Translations under genes and position numbers: made by a program
NCBI GenBank assembly: GCA_016705695.1
Contig: JADJLA010000003.1
Coordinates: 310,001 to 374,000, forward strand
Length of the DNA: 64,000 nucleotides
From: Sphingobacteriaceae bacterium
GTDB taxonomy: Bacteria; Bacteroidota; Bacteroidia; B-17B0; Aurantibacillaceae
Direction of reading: 5' to 3'
Notes under the pieces: generated by a model
Database searches by the model: none
What the model was told of the DNA's origin: nothing
Seen by the model: the letters and a program-made list of their open reading frames with translations, nothing else
Shown: positions 48,501 to 55,182 of the stretch, one piece after another
How positions within the stretch are numbered: position 1 is the stretch's first letter
Layout of the letters: the number at the start of each line of letters is the position of its first letter

Positions 48501-51500
48501 TCAAGTTCAACCATGTCGATCCAGCGTGATGATAATCCAACACCATCTGTTGCAGGACCAAATCAAACTATTTGTGCAACCGCAACCGTACTTGCCGGAA
48601 ATACTCCTGTGATCGGAACGGGATTATGGACCTTAGTTTCGGGAGGTGCAACTATTACAACACCAACATTAGAAACATCTGGAGTAACTGCAGTATCAAT
48701 TGCCACAAGTAATATTTTACAATGGACTATTAGTAATGGAGTTTGTCCAAGTTCATCATCAACGATGTCGATTCAACGTGATGCAAATCCAACGGTATCG
48801 AATGCAGGACCAAATCAAACGGTTTGTTCTACCGCAGCAACACTTGGTGGTAATCCCGCAATTATAGGAACCGGATTGTGGACCTTAGTTTCAGGTGGCG
48901 GAACAATTACAGTGCCAACATTAGAAACTTCCGGCTTAACATCATTAACTGTTGGTGTAAATGTTTTTGATTGGACCATTAGTAATGGTGTTTGTCCTTC
49001 ATCATCTTCAACTGTTTCAATTCAACGTGATGATAATCCTACTGTTTCTAATGCAGGACCATCGCAATCGGTTTGTTCAACATCTGCAGTAATGTCAGGA
49101 AATGCTCCTTCGGTTGGAACAGGTACTTGGACATTGGTTTCAGGAAGTGGGACAATTGTAAATCCTAATGTAGAGAACACGGCGATCACAAGTTTAGCTT
49201 TAGGAACTAATGTTTTCCAATGGGCAATTGGAAACGGTGTGTGTCCAAATTCAACATCAACAGTTGCGATCACTTCATTTACAAATCCTACTGCATCCGT
49301 TGCAGGTCCTAATCAAACTATTTGTGCAACTGCCACTGTGCTTGCCGGAAATATTCCAACTGTTGGCTCAGGTGTTTGGGCAGTTATTACAAGTACCGGT
49401 GTTGTAACATCACCATCGTCTCCTAACTCGGGTGTAACCGGATTAACTCCTGGCTTACATATTTTCCAATGGTCAATTACTAATGGTGTTTGTCCTGTAT
49501 CTTCTTCAACCGTATCAGTTCAAGTGGATCCAAATCCTTCTCCTTCAGTTGCAGGTCCAAATCAAACCGTGTGTGTTAACTACGCCAATTTAAATGCAAC
49601 ACCACCTGCGATAGGAACAGGAAGTTGGACACTTATTTCTGGAGTAGGTACAATTGTTTCACCAGTATTAGCAACATCATCTTTAACTGGAATTCCAATT
49701 GGAACAGATATTCTGCAATGGACAACATCAAACGGTGTGTGCCCAAATAATACTTCAACGGTATCGATCACGTCAATTGTAAATGTTGGTCCGGTTGATG
49801 CAGGCTTGGCCGTGTTTCATTGTGGATTAACTCCAACGCTTAATGCTGTAACGCCGGCAGTTGGTACAGGAACATGGTTCCCTATAAGTACAGCACCAAA
49901 TGTTGCTAGTCCAAATAATCCAACTACACCTGTTACATTCACAAGTGCGGGCACTTACACGTATCAATGGTTGGTTGGTTATTTAGCTTGTCCTAATATA
50001 AGTTCAACAGTACAAGTTACTCTATATGATATGCCAACTCCTTCAAGTGTGAGTGCAGATCAAACGGTTTGTATCTCAAGTGCGAATGCAACAATAAGTG
50101 CAAATACTCCTGCAATTGGAACCGGTTCTTGGAGTGTAGCAGGTGGTTCTGGAACTGTTTCATTGCCAACCAACACTATTTCTCCAGTTACAGGATTAGC
50201 GGTTGGTATGAATTCATTTGCTTGGGTTATCAGTAATGGTGTTTGTCCTCCAAATAGCGCAACTGTAAACATTCAAGTGGACGATGTTCCTTCAATGCCT
50301 GTTGCCGGTGCTGATCAAACTATTTGTATCAATAGTACTACAAGTTTAAATGCAACAAATCCTGCAATAGGAAATGGCGTATGGAATGTGTTAGCAGGTG
50401 GAAGTTCCGTGAATACACCAACATTTAATAATAGTGGAGTTTCAAGTTTAGTTGTTGGTGTAAATACATTTGAGTGGGTGCTTACCAATGGTGTTTGTCC
50501 TTCAGTAACTGATACCACGAATATTTTTGTTGATGCGCTTCCTTCAAGTGCATTAGCTGGCGCCGATCAATTTACATGTTCATTAAGTACATTCATGGCT
50601 GGAAATATTCCTGCAATTGGAAATGGTACTTGGGTTCCTTTAGGCAGCGAACCATCGGTGAATTCTCCAACATCGTTTAGTTCTGCTGTTTCGTTTACCA
50701 ATCAAGGTGTTTACTCATACGTTTGGGTAGTTGGAAATGGAGTTTGTCCTACTTCAACTGATGTTGTTACAATAAATACATTCTTGAATCCTTCTGATCC
50801 TGATGCAGGCCCTGATCAAACAATTTGTGCAATGAATACTACATTGAATGCAAATGCAATTACTGTTGGTACAGGTTCATGGATACCTGTTGATGTGTTA
50901 TCATCGGTAACAAATAGTTTAGCAAATACAACAAATGCAACTTTACCTAATCAAGGCGTGTTTGGTTTTGTATGGCAAACAAGTAACTCGGTGTATTGTC
51001 CAAATAAAAATGATACGGTGTATATTCGTACATACGCAAATCCAAGTTCGGCGAATGCAGGATTGGATATCACAAGTAACTGTTTATTGAATCCACTTGT
51101 TGCAATACCTCCAAGTGTAGGTAATGGTACTTGGTCTATAATAAGTGGATCTGGTTCTTTCAATGATATGAATAACCCGAATACAAATTATATTTCGGAT
51201 GTTGATGGATTTGTGAAATTAGTTTGGACAGTAACAAACGGAAATTGTCCACCAACGCACGATACACTTGATATCTTTATTGATCCTTTATTAATTCCTC
51301 AAATCATCACTCCTAATGGCGATGGAAGTAATGATGCTTTTGAGATAAAATTAATTAGTTGTTTAAGCGGAGTTAAGATCAGCATCTTTAATCGTTGGGG
51401 TAATTTAGTTTACGATTCAAATGATTATAAGAATGACTTTAAAGGTTATAATAACTCAGGCGAGCCTTTGGCAGATGATACGTACTTCTACATTTTAGAA

Positions 51501-51548
51501 TTGCCTAAGAAAACATATAAAGGATATGTGGTTGTGAAAACAGATTAA
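36507..51548 (+). CDS. Giant T9SS type B repeat adhesin (5013 residues) with N-terminal SBBP propeller
   Basis: The start is TTG at 36507, giving the ideal signal peptide MKKRLLHILLLLGVFCTTQL. Residues about 25-490 hold seven SBBP-type propeller blades (for example VDAAGNVYVAGSF, VDANGVYLTGTY). From about 500 to 4925 I count about 53 Ig-like repeats of 83-84 residues, with consensus AGxNQTVCATxATLxGN, GTGTWSLVSG, ITSPNL and WTIGNGVCP. Each normally carries two Cys about 56 residues apart. The last 85 or so residues are the type B sorting domain (ITPNGDGSNDAFEI, SIFNRWGNLVYDS). A PorP gene follows with TAATG overlap. Likely a long surface filament or adhesin. Confidence 0.93.
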   Translation: MKKRLLHILLLLGVFCTTQLYSQAPAWMWARSNESAGIELARDVTVLKSTGDVWITGSYATNNLSAKWGGNFNTNYGGTDAFLVKYSTNGVVTAAIRIGGAGNDVGYSTCVDAAGNVYVAGSFAGTANFWHTPALAAPNTYDLTSNAGTTDLFLAKYNSAGVFQWATKAGGASTDAALGVYVDANGVYLTGTYLFSASMTFSSYASVTTTAITTAGGNTDVFIAKYTTGGLIQWVAKAGSTGADAGYDIVADEATGNIYTIGDYAGANNFNIFPSLTPPVSATTHVNQVSDIFISAHDQNGGFLWSTNISSAGTDLGRSIAFGDNDLYVTGGIANNANFKNPLPAFTRTATSTQDLFLAKLNKSTGVFQYAITENGSGVEYGNSISYLSPGKVFIGGQYSANLTFTNNGGLATNSLSSQGGYDAFLASYNSTNGSFIYSKKAGGINTDRANGVGVNNSGDAYLGGEQGGALTFTAGTNTVTPASAGSNIFIAKCGCGFNLIPAAGPVSTTTCSTTYNMVAATLTNVTTGLWTLISPPGALITNNTLETTGITNLSPGANVFRWTVSKAGCASVSETITVVRDVLPTTSVAGASIALCGTTTVLAGNVPAVGQGTWTTFAGTSTITNANLATSAVSVAPGSPFSTTNFSWTIGNGICPVSTSTVSIVSYTTTSPSNAGSTMSLCGTSTLLAGNVPAAGTGTWSTFAGTSTITNVNLATSAVTVAAGSPFSTTNFSWTIQNGVCPSTTSTVSIISFTNSPPSVPGPSMNICGTTTVMAANVPAAGTGTWSTFAGTSTLTNVNLATTAVTVAAGSPFSTTNFSWTIQNGVCPATTNTVSILSHTLPTVSNAGANQTVCATTATMNGNTPSVGTGTWSLVSGAGVPTSPNSPNTAITGLGIGVNVFQWVIGNGICPNSTSTMSIQQDQVPTTSNAGPNQTVCATTATLAGNTPAIGTGAWNVFFGPGFVSAPSLPNSGVISLGLGSNVFEWVITNGVCPASSSTVEVFQDTNPTTSNAGPSQSICAITVATMAGNVPAVGSGTWSLVSGSGLITSPNSPVSGITSIGIGTNVFQWSIGNGVCPVSTSTMAITRFIPPTTSIAGANQTVCATVATMNGNTPAIGTGSWTLISGAGTITTPTLETTGITALGVGINVFQWTISNGNCTPSTSTVSIQRDDNPTTSVAGSNQTVCANFATLNGNNPAVGTGTWSLVSGAATITSPNLFNTGLTALGIGVNVLQWTIGNGVCPSSSSTVSVQQDANPTTALAGPNQTVCTGAATLAGNTPAIGTGIWLLQFGSGVPTTPTAPNSALTGLSLGSNIFSWNITNGVCPVSTATVEIYRDNSPSLSNAGPNQTVCATFATLAGNTPAVGTGSWTLVFGSGNITTPTSPTSGLTALGAGINVFAWTVTNGSCPPSTSTVSIQQDLNPTVASAGPSQTICALTTANMAGNTAAIGTGTWTLLSGAGTITSPNLETTGITALGVGVNVFQWTIGNGVCPSTSSTMSITRDLNPSTSVAGVNQTVCATVATLNGNNPAVGTGTWSLVSGAATITSPNLFNTGLTALGAGINVLQWTIGNGSCPNSSSTVSVQRDLNPSISVAGANQTVCATVATLNGNNPAVGTGTWSVVSGGATITSPNLFNTGLTALAGGVNVLQWTIGNGVCANSSSTVIVQRDLNPSTSVAGPSQTICANTATFAANTPVVGVGVWNVITGPGIIMVPTSPNSQVITLGFGSNVFEWQITNGVCPASTSTVEIYQDQVPTVSNAGTSQSICLISFATLNGNVPAIGTGTWTLVSGSGFITSPNSPNSGLTALGIGTNVFQWTIGSGVCPSSSSTVSVTRYLSPSASAAGANQTVCATVATMAGNTPGIGTGLWTLVSGAGTITSPTLPNTGLTALGVGVNVFQWTISNGNCPPSSSTVSIQRDDNPTPSVAGANQTVCATVATLNGNNPAVGTGTWSLVSGAATITSPNLFNTGLTALGAGINVLQWTIGNGVCPSSSSTVSIQRDLNPSTSVAGANQTVCATVATLNGNNPAVGTGTWSLVSGAATITSPNLFNTGLTALGAGVNVLQWTIGNGVCASSSSTVSVQRDLNPSTSVAGANQTVCATVATLNGNNPAVGTGTWSLVSGAATITSPNLFNTGLTALGVGVNVLQWTIGNGVCANSSSTVSVQQDLNPTVANAGPNQTICALTTANMAGNTAAIGTGTWSLISGAGTITSPNLETTGITALGVGVNVFQWTIGNGVCASTSSTMSITRDLNPSTSVAGANQTVCATVATLNGNNPAVGTGTWSLVSGAATITSPNLFNTGLTALGAGINVLQWTIGNGSCPNSSSTVSVQRDLNPSTSVAGTNQTVCATVATLNGNNPAVGTGTWSLVSGVGTITSPNLFNTGLTALGGGINVFQWTIGNGVCANSSSTVIVQRDLNPSTSVAGPSQTICANQATFAANTPVVGVGVWNVITGPGIIMVPTAPNSQVITLGFGSNIFEWQITNGVCPASTSTVEIYQDQNPTVSNAGTSQSVCAATATLNGNIPAIGTGTWTLISGSGVISSPNAPNSALIALGVGVNVFQWTIGSGVCPPSSSTVSVTRNLPPTTANAGPSQSVCANFATLAGNTPAIGTGSWTLISGAGTIASPTLPNSALTALGTGSNVFMWTISNGVCPQSTSTVLIQADAVPTTANAGPNQTVCATTAIMAGNTPAIGTGSWSLVSGVAIITTPTLETTGITALGGGINIFQWTISNGICPSSSSTMSVQRDLNPSTSVAGVNQTVCATVATLNGNNPAVGTGTWSLVSGGATITSPNLFNTGLTALAGGVNVLQWTIGNGVCPNSSSTVSVQRDLNPSASVAGASQTVCANFATLNGNNPAVGTGTWSLVSGAATITSPNLFNTGLTALGVGVNVLQWTIGNGVCANSSSTVSVQQDLNPTVANAGPNQTICALTTANMAGNTAAIGTGTWSLISGAGTITSPNLETTGITALGVGVNVFQWTIGNGVCASTSSTMSITRDLNPSTSVAGVNQTVCATFATLNGNNPAVGTGTWSLVSGIATITSPNLFNTGLTALGAGVNVLEWTIGNGSCPNSSSTVSVQRDLNPSTSVAGANQTVCATTATLNGNNPAVGTGTWSLVSGGATITSPNLFNTGLTALAGGINVFQWTIGNGVCANSSSTVIVQRDLNPTVSNAGPSQTICANQGTFAANTPVVGVGVWNVITGPGIIMVPTSPNSQVITLGFGSNIFEWQITNGVCPASTSTVEIYQDQNPTVSNAGTSQSVCATSATLNGNVPAVGTGTWTLISGSGVITSPNAPNSALTSLGVGVNVFQWTIGSGVCPSSSSTVSVTRNLPPTVANAGPSQSVCANFATLAGNTPAIGTGSWTLISGAGTIASPTLPNSGVTALGTSTSIPNVFMWTISNGVCPPSTSTVLIDADAVPTTANAGPNQTLCATVATMAGNTPAIGTGSWTLISGAGTITTPTLETTGITALGAGINIFQWTISNGVCPPSTSTVSIQQDLNPTVSNAGPNQTICATATVLAGNTPVIGTGLWTLVSGGATITTPTLETTGVTAVSIATSNILQWTISNGVCPSSSSTMSIQRDDNPTPSVAGPNQTICATATVLAGNTPVIGTGLWTLVSGGATITTPTLETTGVTAVSIATSNILQWTISNGVCPSSSSTMSIQRDDNPTPSVAGPNQTICATATVLAGNTPVIGTGLWTLISGGATITTPTLETTGVTAVSIATSNILQWTISNGVCPSSSSTMSIQRDDNPTPSVAGPNQTICATATVLAGNTPVIGTGLWTLVSGGATITTPTLETTGVTAVSIATSNILQWTISNGVCPSSSSTMSIQRDDNPTPSVAGPNQTICATATVLAGNTPVIGTGLWTLVSGGATITTPTLETSGVTAVSIATSNILQWTISNGVCPSSSSTMSIQRDDNPTPSVAGPNQTICATATVLAGNTPVIGTGLWTLVSGGATITTPTLETSGVTAVSIATSNILQWTISNGVCPSSSSTMSIQRDDNPTPSVAGPNQTICATATVLAGNTPVIGTGLWTLVSGGATITTPTLETSGVTAVSIATSNILQWTISNGVCPSSSSTMSIQRDANPTVSNAGPNQTVCSTAATLGGNPAIIGTGLWTLVSGGGTITVPTLETSGLTSLTVGVNVFDWTISNGVCPSSSSTVSIQRDDNPTVSNAGPSQSVCSTSAVMSGNAPSVGTGTWTLVSGSGTIVNPNVENTAITSLALGTNVFQWAIGNGVCPNSTSTVAITSFTNPTASVAGPNQTICATATVLAGNIPTVGSGVWAVITSTGVVTSPSSPNSGVTGLTPGLHIFQWSITNGVCPVSSSTVSVQVDPNPSPSVAGPNQTVCVNYANLNATPPAIGTGSWTLISGVGTIVSPVLATSSLTGIPIGTDILQWTTSNGVCPNNTSTVSITSIVNVGPVDAGLAVFHCGLTPTLNAVTPAVGTGTWFPISTAPNVASPNNPTTPVTFTSAGTYTYQWLVGYLACPNISSTVQVTLYDMPTPSSVSADQTVCISSANATISANTPAIGTGSWSVAGGSGTVSLPTNTISPVTGLAVGMNSFAWVISNGVCPPNSATVNIQVDDVPSMPVAGADQTICINSTTSLNATNPAIGNGVWNVLAGGSSVNTPTFNNSGVSSLVVGVNTFEWVLTNGVCPSVTDTTNIFVDALPSSALAGADQFTCSLSTFMAGNIPAIGNGTWVPLGSEPSVNSPTSFSSAVSFTNQGVYSYVWVVGNGVCPTSTDVVTINTFLNPSDPDAGPDQTICAMNTTLNANAITVGTGSWIPVDVLSSVTNSLANTTNATLPNQGVFGFVWQTSNSVYCPNKNDTVYIRTYANPSSANAGLDITSNCLLNPLVAIPPSVGNGTWSIISGSGSFNDMNNPNTNYISDVDGFVKLVWTVTNGNCPPTHDTLDIFIDPLLIPQIITPNGDGSNDAFEIKLISCLSGVKISIFNRWGNLVYDSNDYKNDFKGYNNSGEPLADDTYFYILELPKKTYKGYVVVKTD
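42834..43264 (+). repeat. 431-bp block identical to 45078-45508
   Basis: Within the adhesin gene this stretch and the one 2244 bases downstream read the same base for base, flanked on both sides by diverged repeats. 2244 bases is nine repeat monomers, the period of a higher-order repeat. Recent duplication or gene conversion is implied. Confidence 0.85.
45078..45508 (+). repeat. 431-bp block identical to 42834-43264
   Basis: Second member of the identical pair; see the block at 42834 for the comparison. Confidence 0.85.
47023..48787 (+). repeat. Seven near-identical 252-bp repeats in the adhesin gene
   Basis: Seven consecutive 84-codon monomers encode almost the same residues (QTICATATVLAGNTPVIG, TAVSIATSNILQWTISNGVC), differing at only a few positions (LISGG or LVSGG, ETTG or ETSG). 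They are much more alike than monomers elsewhere in the gene, marking a recent local expansion and a likely site of length variation. Confidence 0.9.
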
Positions 51549-52444
51549 TGAAAAGAATAAGTAAAATATTCATATTTGTTTTATGTTGCTTAAGCAGTAA
51601 GGCGCAGCATTACCCAACATTTAGTCAGTATATTGTAAATGGATTGGCTATCAATCCTGCTTATGCAGGAAGAAATGGTGTGATGGATGTGACAATGTCG
51701 CATCGCCGCCAATGGTTAGGATTCAACGGCTCTCCGGTTACAACAGCGCTTAGTTTAAATACTCCGTTGCGACAAAAAGCAATTGGAATTGGAATGACAG
51801 TTATTGATGATAAGATCGGCCCATTCAGCAATCAATTTGTAAGTGGAATTTATTCGTACAGAGTAAGAGTAGGTCGTTATAAACTGAGTTTTGGTATTCA
51901 GAGCGGAGTAGCAATTAGCAAGGCCAACTATGATGGATTGACAAGAAATCAGCAACAAGACGCATTAATTAATGGACAACGACTTGTTGATATCGGATTC
52001 ATTTCTGGTGCGGGCGTATACTTACACAACAAACAATTGTTCGCTGGATTAAGCGCACCGTACCTTGTGAACACTTTAAATAGCAATTTTTTAAAGGAAA
52101 ATCCTATCATTTTAACCGGAGGTTATTTTATTGGATTGGACCGCGAACACGGCATAAAACCTTCATTATTAGTTAGATACGTTAACAACTCGCCTGTCAC
52201 TGCCGACATCAATTTGAACTACTATTACAAGTATCAATTTGGCCTTGGTGTTTCTTATCGCACCAACAAATCGCTCGTTGGTATAGCTGAGTTTGGCCTT
52301 AGTCATCAGCTAAGAGTTTGCTATAGTTACGATTGTGAATTAAACCGTTTAAAAAAATATCAGAGCGGGTCCCATGAGATACTCATAAGGTATTACTTTG
52401 GGTATAATATCAATGCGAAAAACCCGCGAACTATGTTCCTATAG
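51548..52444 (+). CDS. PorP/SprF family type IX secretion system membrane protein
   Basis: A 298-residue PorP/SprF paralogue. The signal peptide (IFIFVLCCLSSKAQ) precedes HYPTFSQYIVNGLAINPAYA and SHRRQWLGFNGSPVTTALS, the family signature. The start codon overlaps the stop of the giant adhesin (TAATG), so the two are made together; by the SprF/SprB precedent it likely helps export or anchor that adhesin. Its 3' end overlaps the next gene by about 32 bases. Predicted outer-membrane barrel. Confidence 0.92.
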   Translation: MKRISKIFIFVLCCLSSKAQHYPTFSQYIVNGLAINPAYAGRNGVMDVTMSHRRQWLGFNGSPVTTALSLNTPLRQKAIGIGMTVIDDKIGPFSNQFVSGIYSYRVRVGRYKLSFGIQSGVAISKANYDGLTRNQQQDALINGQRLVDIGFISGAGVYLHNKQLFAGLSAPYLVNTLNSNFLKENPIILTGGYFIGLDREHGIKPSLLVRYVNNSPVTADINLNYYYKYQFGLGVSYRTNKSLVGIAEFGLSHQLRVCYSYDCELNRLKKYQSGSHEILIRYYFGYNINAKNPRTMFL

Positions 52445-55178
52445 CAAAACTATTGGACTACTAATTATTTTAGTATGTCAAGGGTTCACTTTCTCATTAC
52501 GGTCACAAAATTCCATCGCCGATTCGGCACGAATAAAAATATTTCCACTTTCAAAGATCAACACAAGTGAAGCGGAATACTCCCCATTTAAATTCAAGGA
52601 CAAATTTTATTTTGTTTCCGATCGCGAAAATGATTTTGCAGTGATCTATTATGATCAAACAACCAATCATCAGTTCTCAGATCTTTATCGCGCCAACATG
52701 AAGGATACCTTGAAATTCAAGAAGATCATTTCGATAAGCGCTAAAATAAAAACAAAATTCTATATAGGACCGAGTTGTGAAACCAATGAGGGATTTTATT
52801 GCACCGTAAATAATTCTGAATTTGTAAAATCAAAAAAGAAATTGCCGTTGCAAATAAATTATTTAGCAAAGGACGAAAAAAATCATTTGCTCAAACCTGT
52901 GCGAGTAAATTTTGGATTGAACGATACCATTTCTTGTGGACAACCAAGTGTATGGGCCGATACATTGATGTTCTTTGCCAGCGATCTTTTTCTTACAGGG
53001 AAGATCGATCTGTTCTACAGCATCAAAAAAAATAATGAGTGGGGAAAACCAATAAGTTGCGGAGCTAAAGTGAACACCGAATACAATGAATTGTTTCCAT
53101 ATTACATCAATGGCACTTTGTATTTTGCTTCCGATAGGCCAAACGGTTATGGAGGCTTGGATATATACTCGATAAATGTGTTTGATGAAAATTCGCAGGT
53201 GAAATTATTGGGTGACCCTGTGAACGGTCCTTCAGATGATTTTGGCGTGTACATTGATTCAACGCAAAAAAGCGGTTATTTTAGTTCTAACAGAAAAGGC
53301 AATGATGATATTTACTATTACAAATCGGTTATTCCCGATTTTGATAATTGCAAGGAAGTAGAAAGTAATAATTACTGTTTTACATTTTACGAAGAAGCCA
53401 GTATGGATACCAAAGATACAACGGCTATGGATTACGAATGGCGTTTTGGTGATGGCGCAACCAAGCGTGGTTTGGAAGTGAAGCATTGTTACCAAACCCC
53501 TGGTAAATTTTTGGTAGAGTTGAATGTTGTTGACAAAACAACAGGCACAGTGTTTTTTAACGAGATCAATTACGAATTTGAATTGAAGAACATTGTTCAG
53601 ATATACATTCACGCCCCAGACACAGCTAAAACAAATACCGAGATACCATTTGATCCAACCTATACCAATTTGGATAGTTTAGAAATAACAAGTTACTACT
53701 GGGATTTTGGCGACGGACAATATTCCTTCGAGCAAAAACCAAATCATATTTACACCAAAGAAGGAACATACTATCTCAAACTCGGTATTGAAGGAAAATT
53801 GGCCGGAAGAAAAATAAAAGATTGTTCAACAAAGCGAATCGTTATTTCTGATAAGGTAGACAAACCTATTTATGCTTTTAATCCCCCAATAAAAGTTGAG
53901 CCTCCAATTGATTACCAAAAACGATTATTGGATAGCATGGCAAAAAATGAAAAAGAGTTGTACGCTTTTGTAATGAAAAAAATGAGAGAGGATTCTATCG
54001 CAGGAATAAAAACATTTGTAACCCTTTCAAAAGATAGCTTAGGTAAAGATAAGGTCGGAATTTTTCCAAAAATTGATAAGGATGATAAGTACAGAAATAT
54101 TAATAACGTTTACGCCTTCAATGAAAAAGATAGCACTGTTACCTACAAAGTTCACATTGGTGTTTCGCCTGATAAATTAGAACCAAATGATCCGGCTTTC
54201 AAGGGACTTGATAAGATCAGTTCGTTGCTCTTGGATAGTTTGTATCATTATTTTTATGGCGCCACAAAAACAATGGACTCAATCATTCCATATTATCTTC
54301 GTTCAAAGAATGAGGGATTCAACGCATCAGTTGTTAGTTCATTCAGCAAGGATATTCTCTTACAAAATCCGAATTTACGTTATCAATTCTTAATGATGAG
54401 AGATACAATTCGTAAGGGATATGTGCGTCCGGGGAAAAATCCTGCGGTTACAACAAACACAACGGTTGCAACAAACACAGCGGTTGCCACAAATACAACA
54501 GTTGCAACAACCACAACGGTTCCAACAAAAACAACTGCTGTTGTATCAAACACAGTTGAAAAAGATCCAAATACTATAACCGATCCACCCGATAATGCGG
54601 ATACACGAATTTCGTACCGAATACAAATTGGCGCATATCGATTACCTAAACCAAAGAACGCTTTTGATGCGCTTCGGGGAACGGTAACGGAGGTGTTAAC
54701 AGATGACGGATGGTACAAATATGTAACTGATAATGTGGTATCGCTTGAAAACGCTATGGATCTTCAAATTGCCTTAGAGTCAATGGGTTACAGCAATGCT
54801 TTTATTACAGCTTATAAGGGAAAAAGGCGAGTTACCATCGTTGAATCTGTATTTGATGGACTCTGTGTTTATTTTGATCTAGACAAGTTTAACATTAGGC
54901 CAAACGAGCAAGAAAAGATCGATTTTTATTTCAAAAATTATACTAATAAAATCATAAAAGAAGTTGAACTTGAAGGAAATACTTGTAATTTAGGAACTGC
55001 TGAATACAACTTTAAACTTAGCGAGCGCAGGGTTTTATCGGTAGAAAAAGCCCTCGAACCTTATGTAAAAGTTAAGATCAAACGCAAATTCTTAGGAGAG
55101 TTTTATCCATTGTACAACAACTCACCCGAAGATATCCGACGTTTGAACAGAAGGGTGGATGTACTTATCTTAAATTAA
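52413..55178 (+). CDS. OmpA-family protein with PD40 propeller, two PKD domains and SPOR-like region
   Basis: A 921-residue protein from the ATG at 52413; an in-frame TTG lies at 52398. After a signal peptide (IGLLIILVCQGFTFSLRSQ), PD40 blades occupy about 60-310 (LYFASDRPNGYGGLDIYSIN), PKD domains lie near 341 (YEWRFGDG) and 427 (YYWDFGDG), and a Thr/Val/Asn-rich linker of TNTTVA-type repeats lies at about 676-712. A SPOR-like segment follows at about 733-810 (SYRIQIGAYRLPKPKNAFDA), then an OmpA domain at about 813-921 (YFDLDKFNIRPNEQEKID, RRLNRRVDVLIL). Both C-terminal modules could bind peptidoglycan. It overlaps the PorP gene and so belongs to the adhesin operon. Confidence 0.88.
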   Translation: MRKTRELCSYSKTIGLLIILVCQGFTFSLRSQNSIADSARIKIFPLSKINTSEAEYSPFKFKDKFYFVSDRENDFAVIYYDQTTNHQFSDLYRANMKDTLKFKKIISISAKIKTKFYIGPSCETNEGFYCTVNNSEFVKSKKKLPLQINYLAKDEKNHLLKPVRVNFGLNDTISCGQPSVWADTLMFFASDLFLTGKIDLFYSIKKNNEWGKPISCGAKVNTEYNELFPYYINGTLYFASDRPNGYGGLDIYSINVFDENSQVKLLGDPVNGPSDDFGVYIDSTQKSGYFSSNRKGNDDIYYYKSVIPDFDNCKEVESNNYCFTFYEEASMDTKDTTAMDYEWRFGDGATKRGLEVKHCYQTPGKFLVELNVVDKTTGTVFFNEINYEFELKNIVQIYIHAPDTAKTNTEIPFDPTYTNLDSLEITSYYWDFGDGQYSFEQKPNHIYTKEGTYYLKLGIEGKLAGRKIKDCSTKRIVISDKVDKPIYAFNPPIKVEPPIDYQKRLLDSMAKNEKELYAFVMKKMREDSIAGIKTFVTLSKDSLGKDKVGIFPKIDKDDKYRNINNVYAFNEKDSTVTYKVHIGVSPDKLEPNDPAFKGLDKISSLLLDSLYHYFYGATKTMDSIIPYYLRSKNEGFNASVVSSFSKDILLQNPNLRYQFLMMRDTIRKGYVRPGKNPAVTTNTTVATNTAVATNTTVATTTTVPTKTTAVVSNTVEKDPNTITDPPDNADTRISYRIQIGAYRLPKPKNAFDALRGTVTEVLTDDGWYKYVTDNVVSLENAMDLQIALESMGYSNAFITAYKGKRRVTIVESVFDGLCVYFDLDKFNIRPNEQEKIDFYFKNYTNKIIKEVELEGNTCNLGTAEYNFKLSERRVLSVEKALEPYVKVKIKRKFLGEFYPLYNNSPEDIRRLNRRVDVLILN

Positions 55179-55182
55179 TTTT

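Noticed and set aside
37817..51163. Many long minus-strand and off-frame open frames inside the adhesin gene
   Set aside because: They recur with the repeat period and come from low stop-codon density in the repeat DNA, not from separate genes.
38020..51260. CRISPR-like regular repetition
   Set aside because: The period is about 250 bases, the repeats are coding and in frame, and there are no short unique spacers.
53259..54718. Minus-strand frames of 111-117 codons within the PKD/SPOR/OmpA gene
   Set aside because: The plus-strand frame carries recognisable domains throughout; the antisense frames lack starts in context and motifs.
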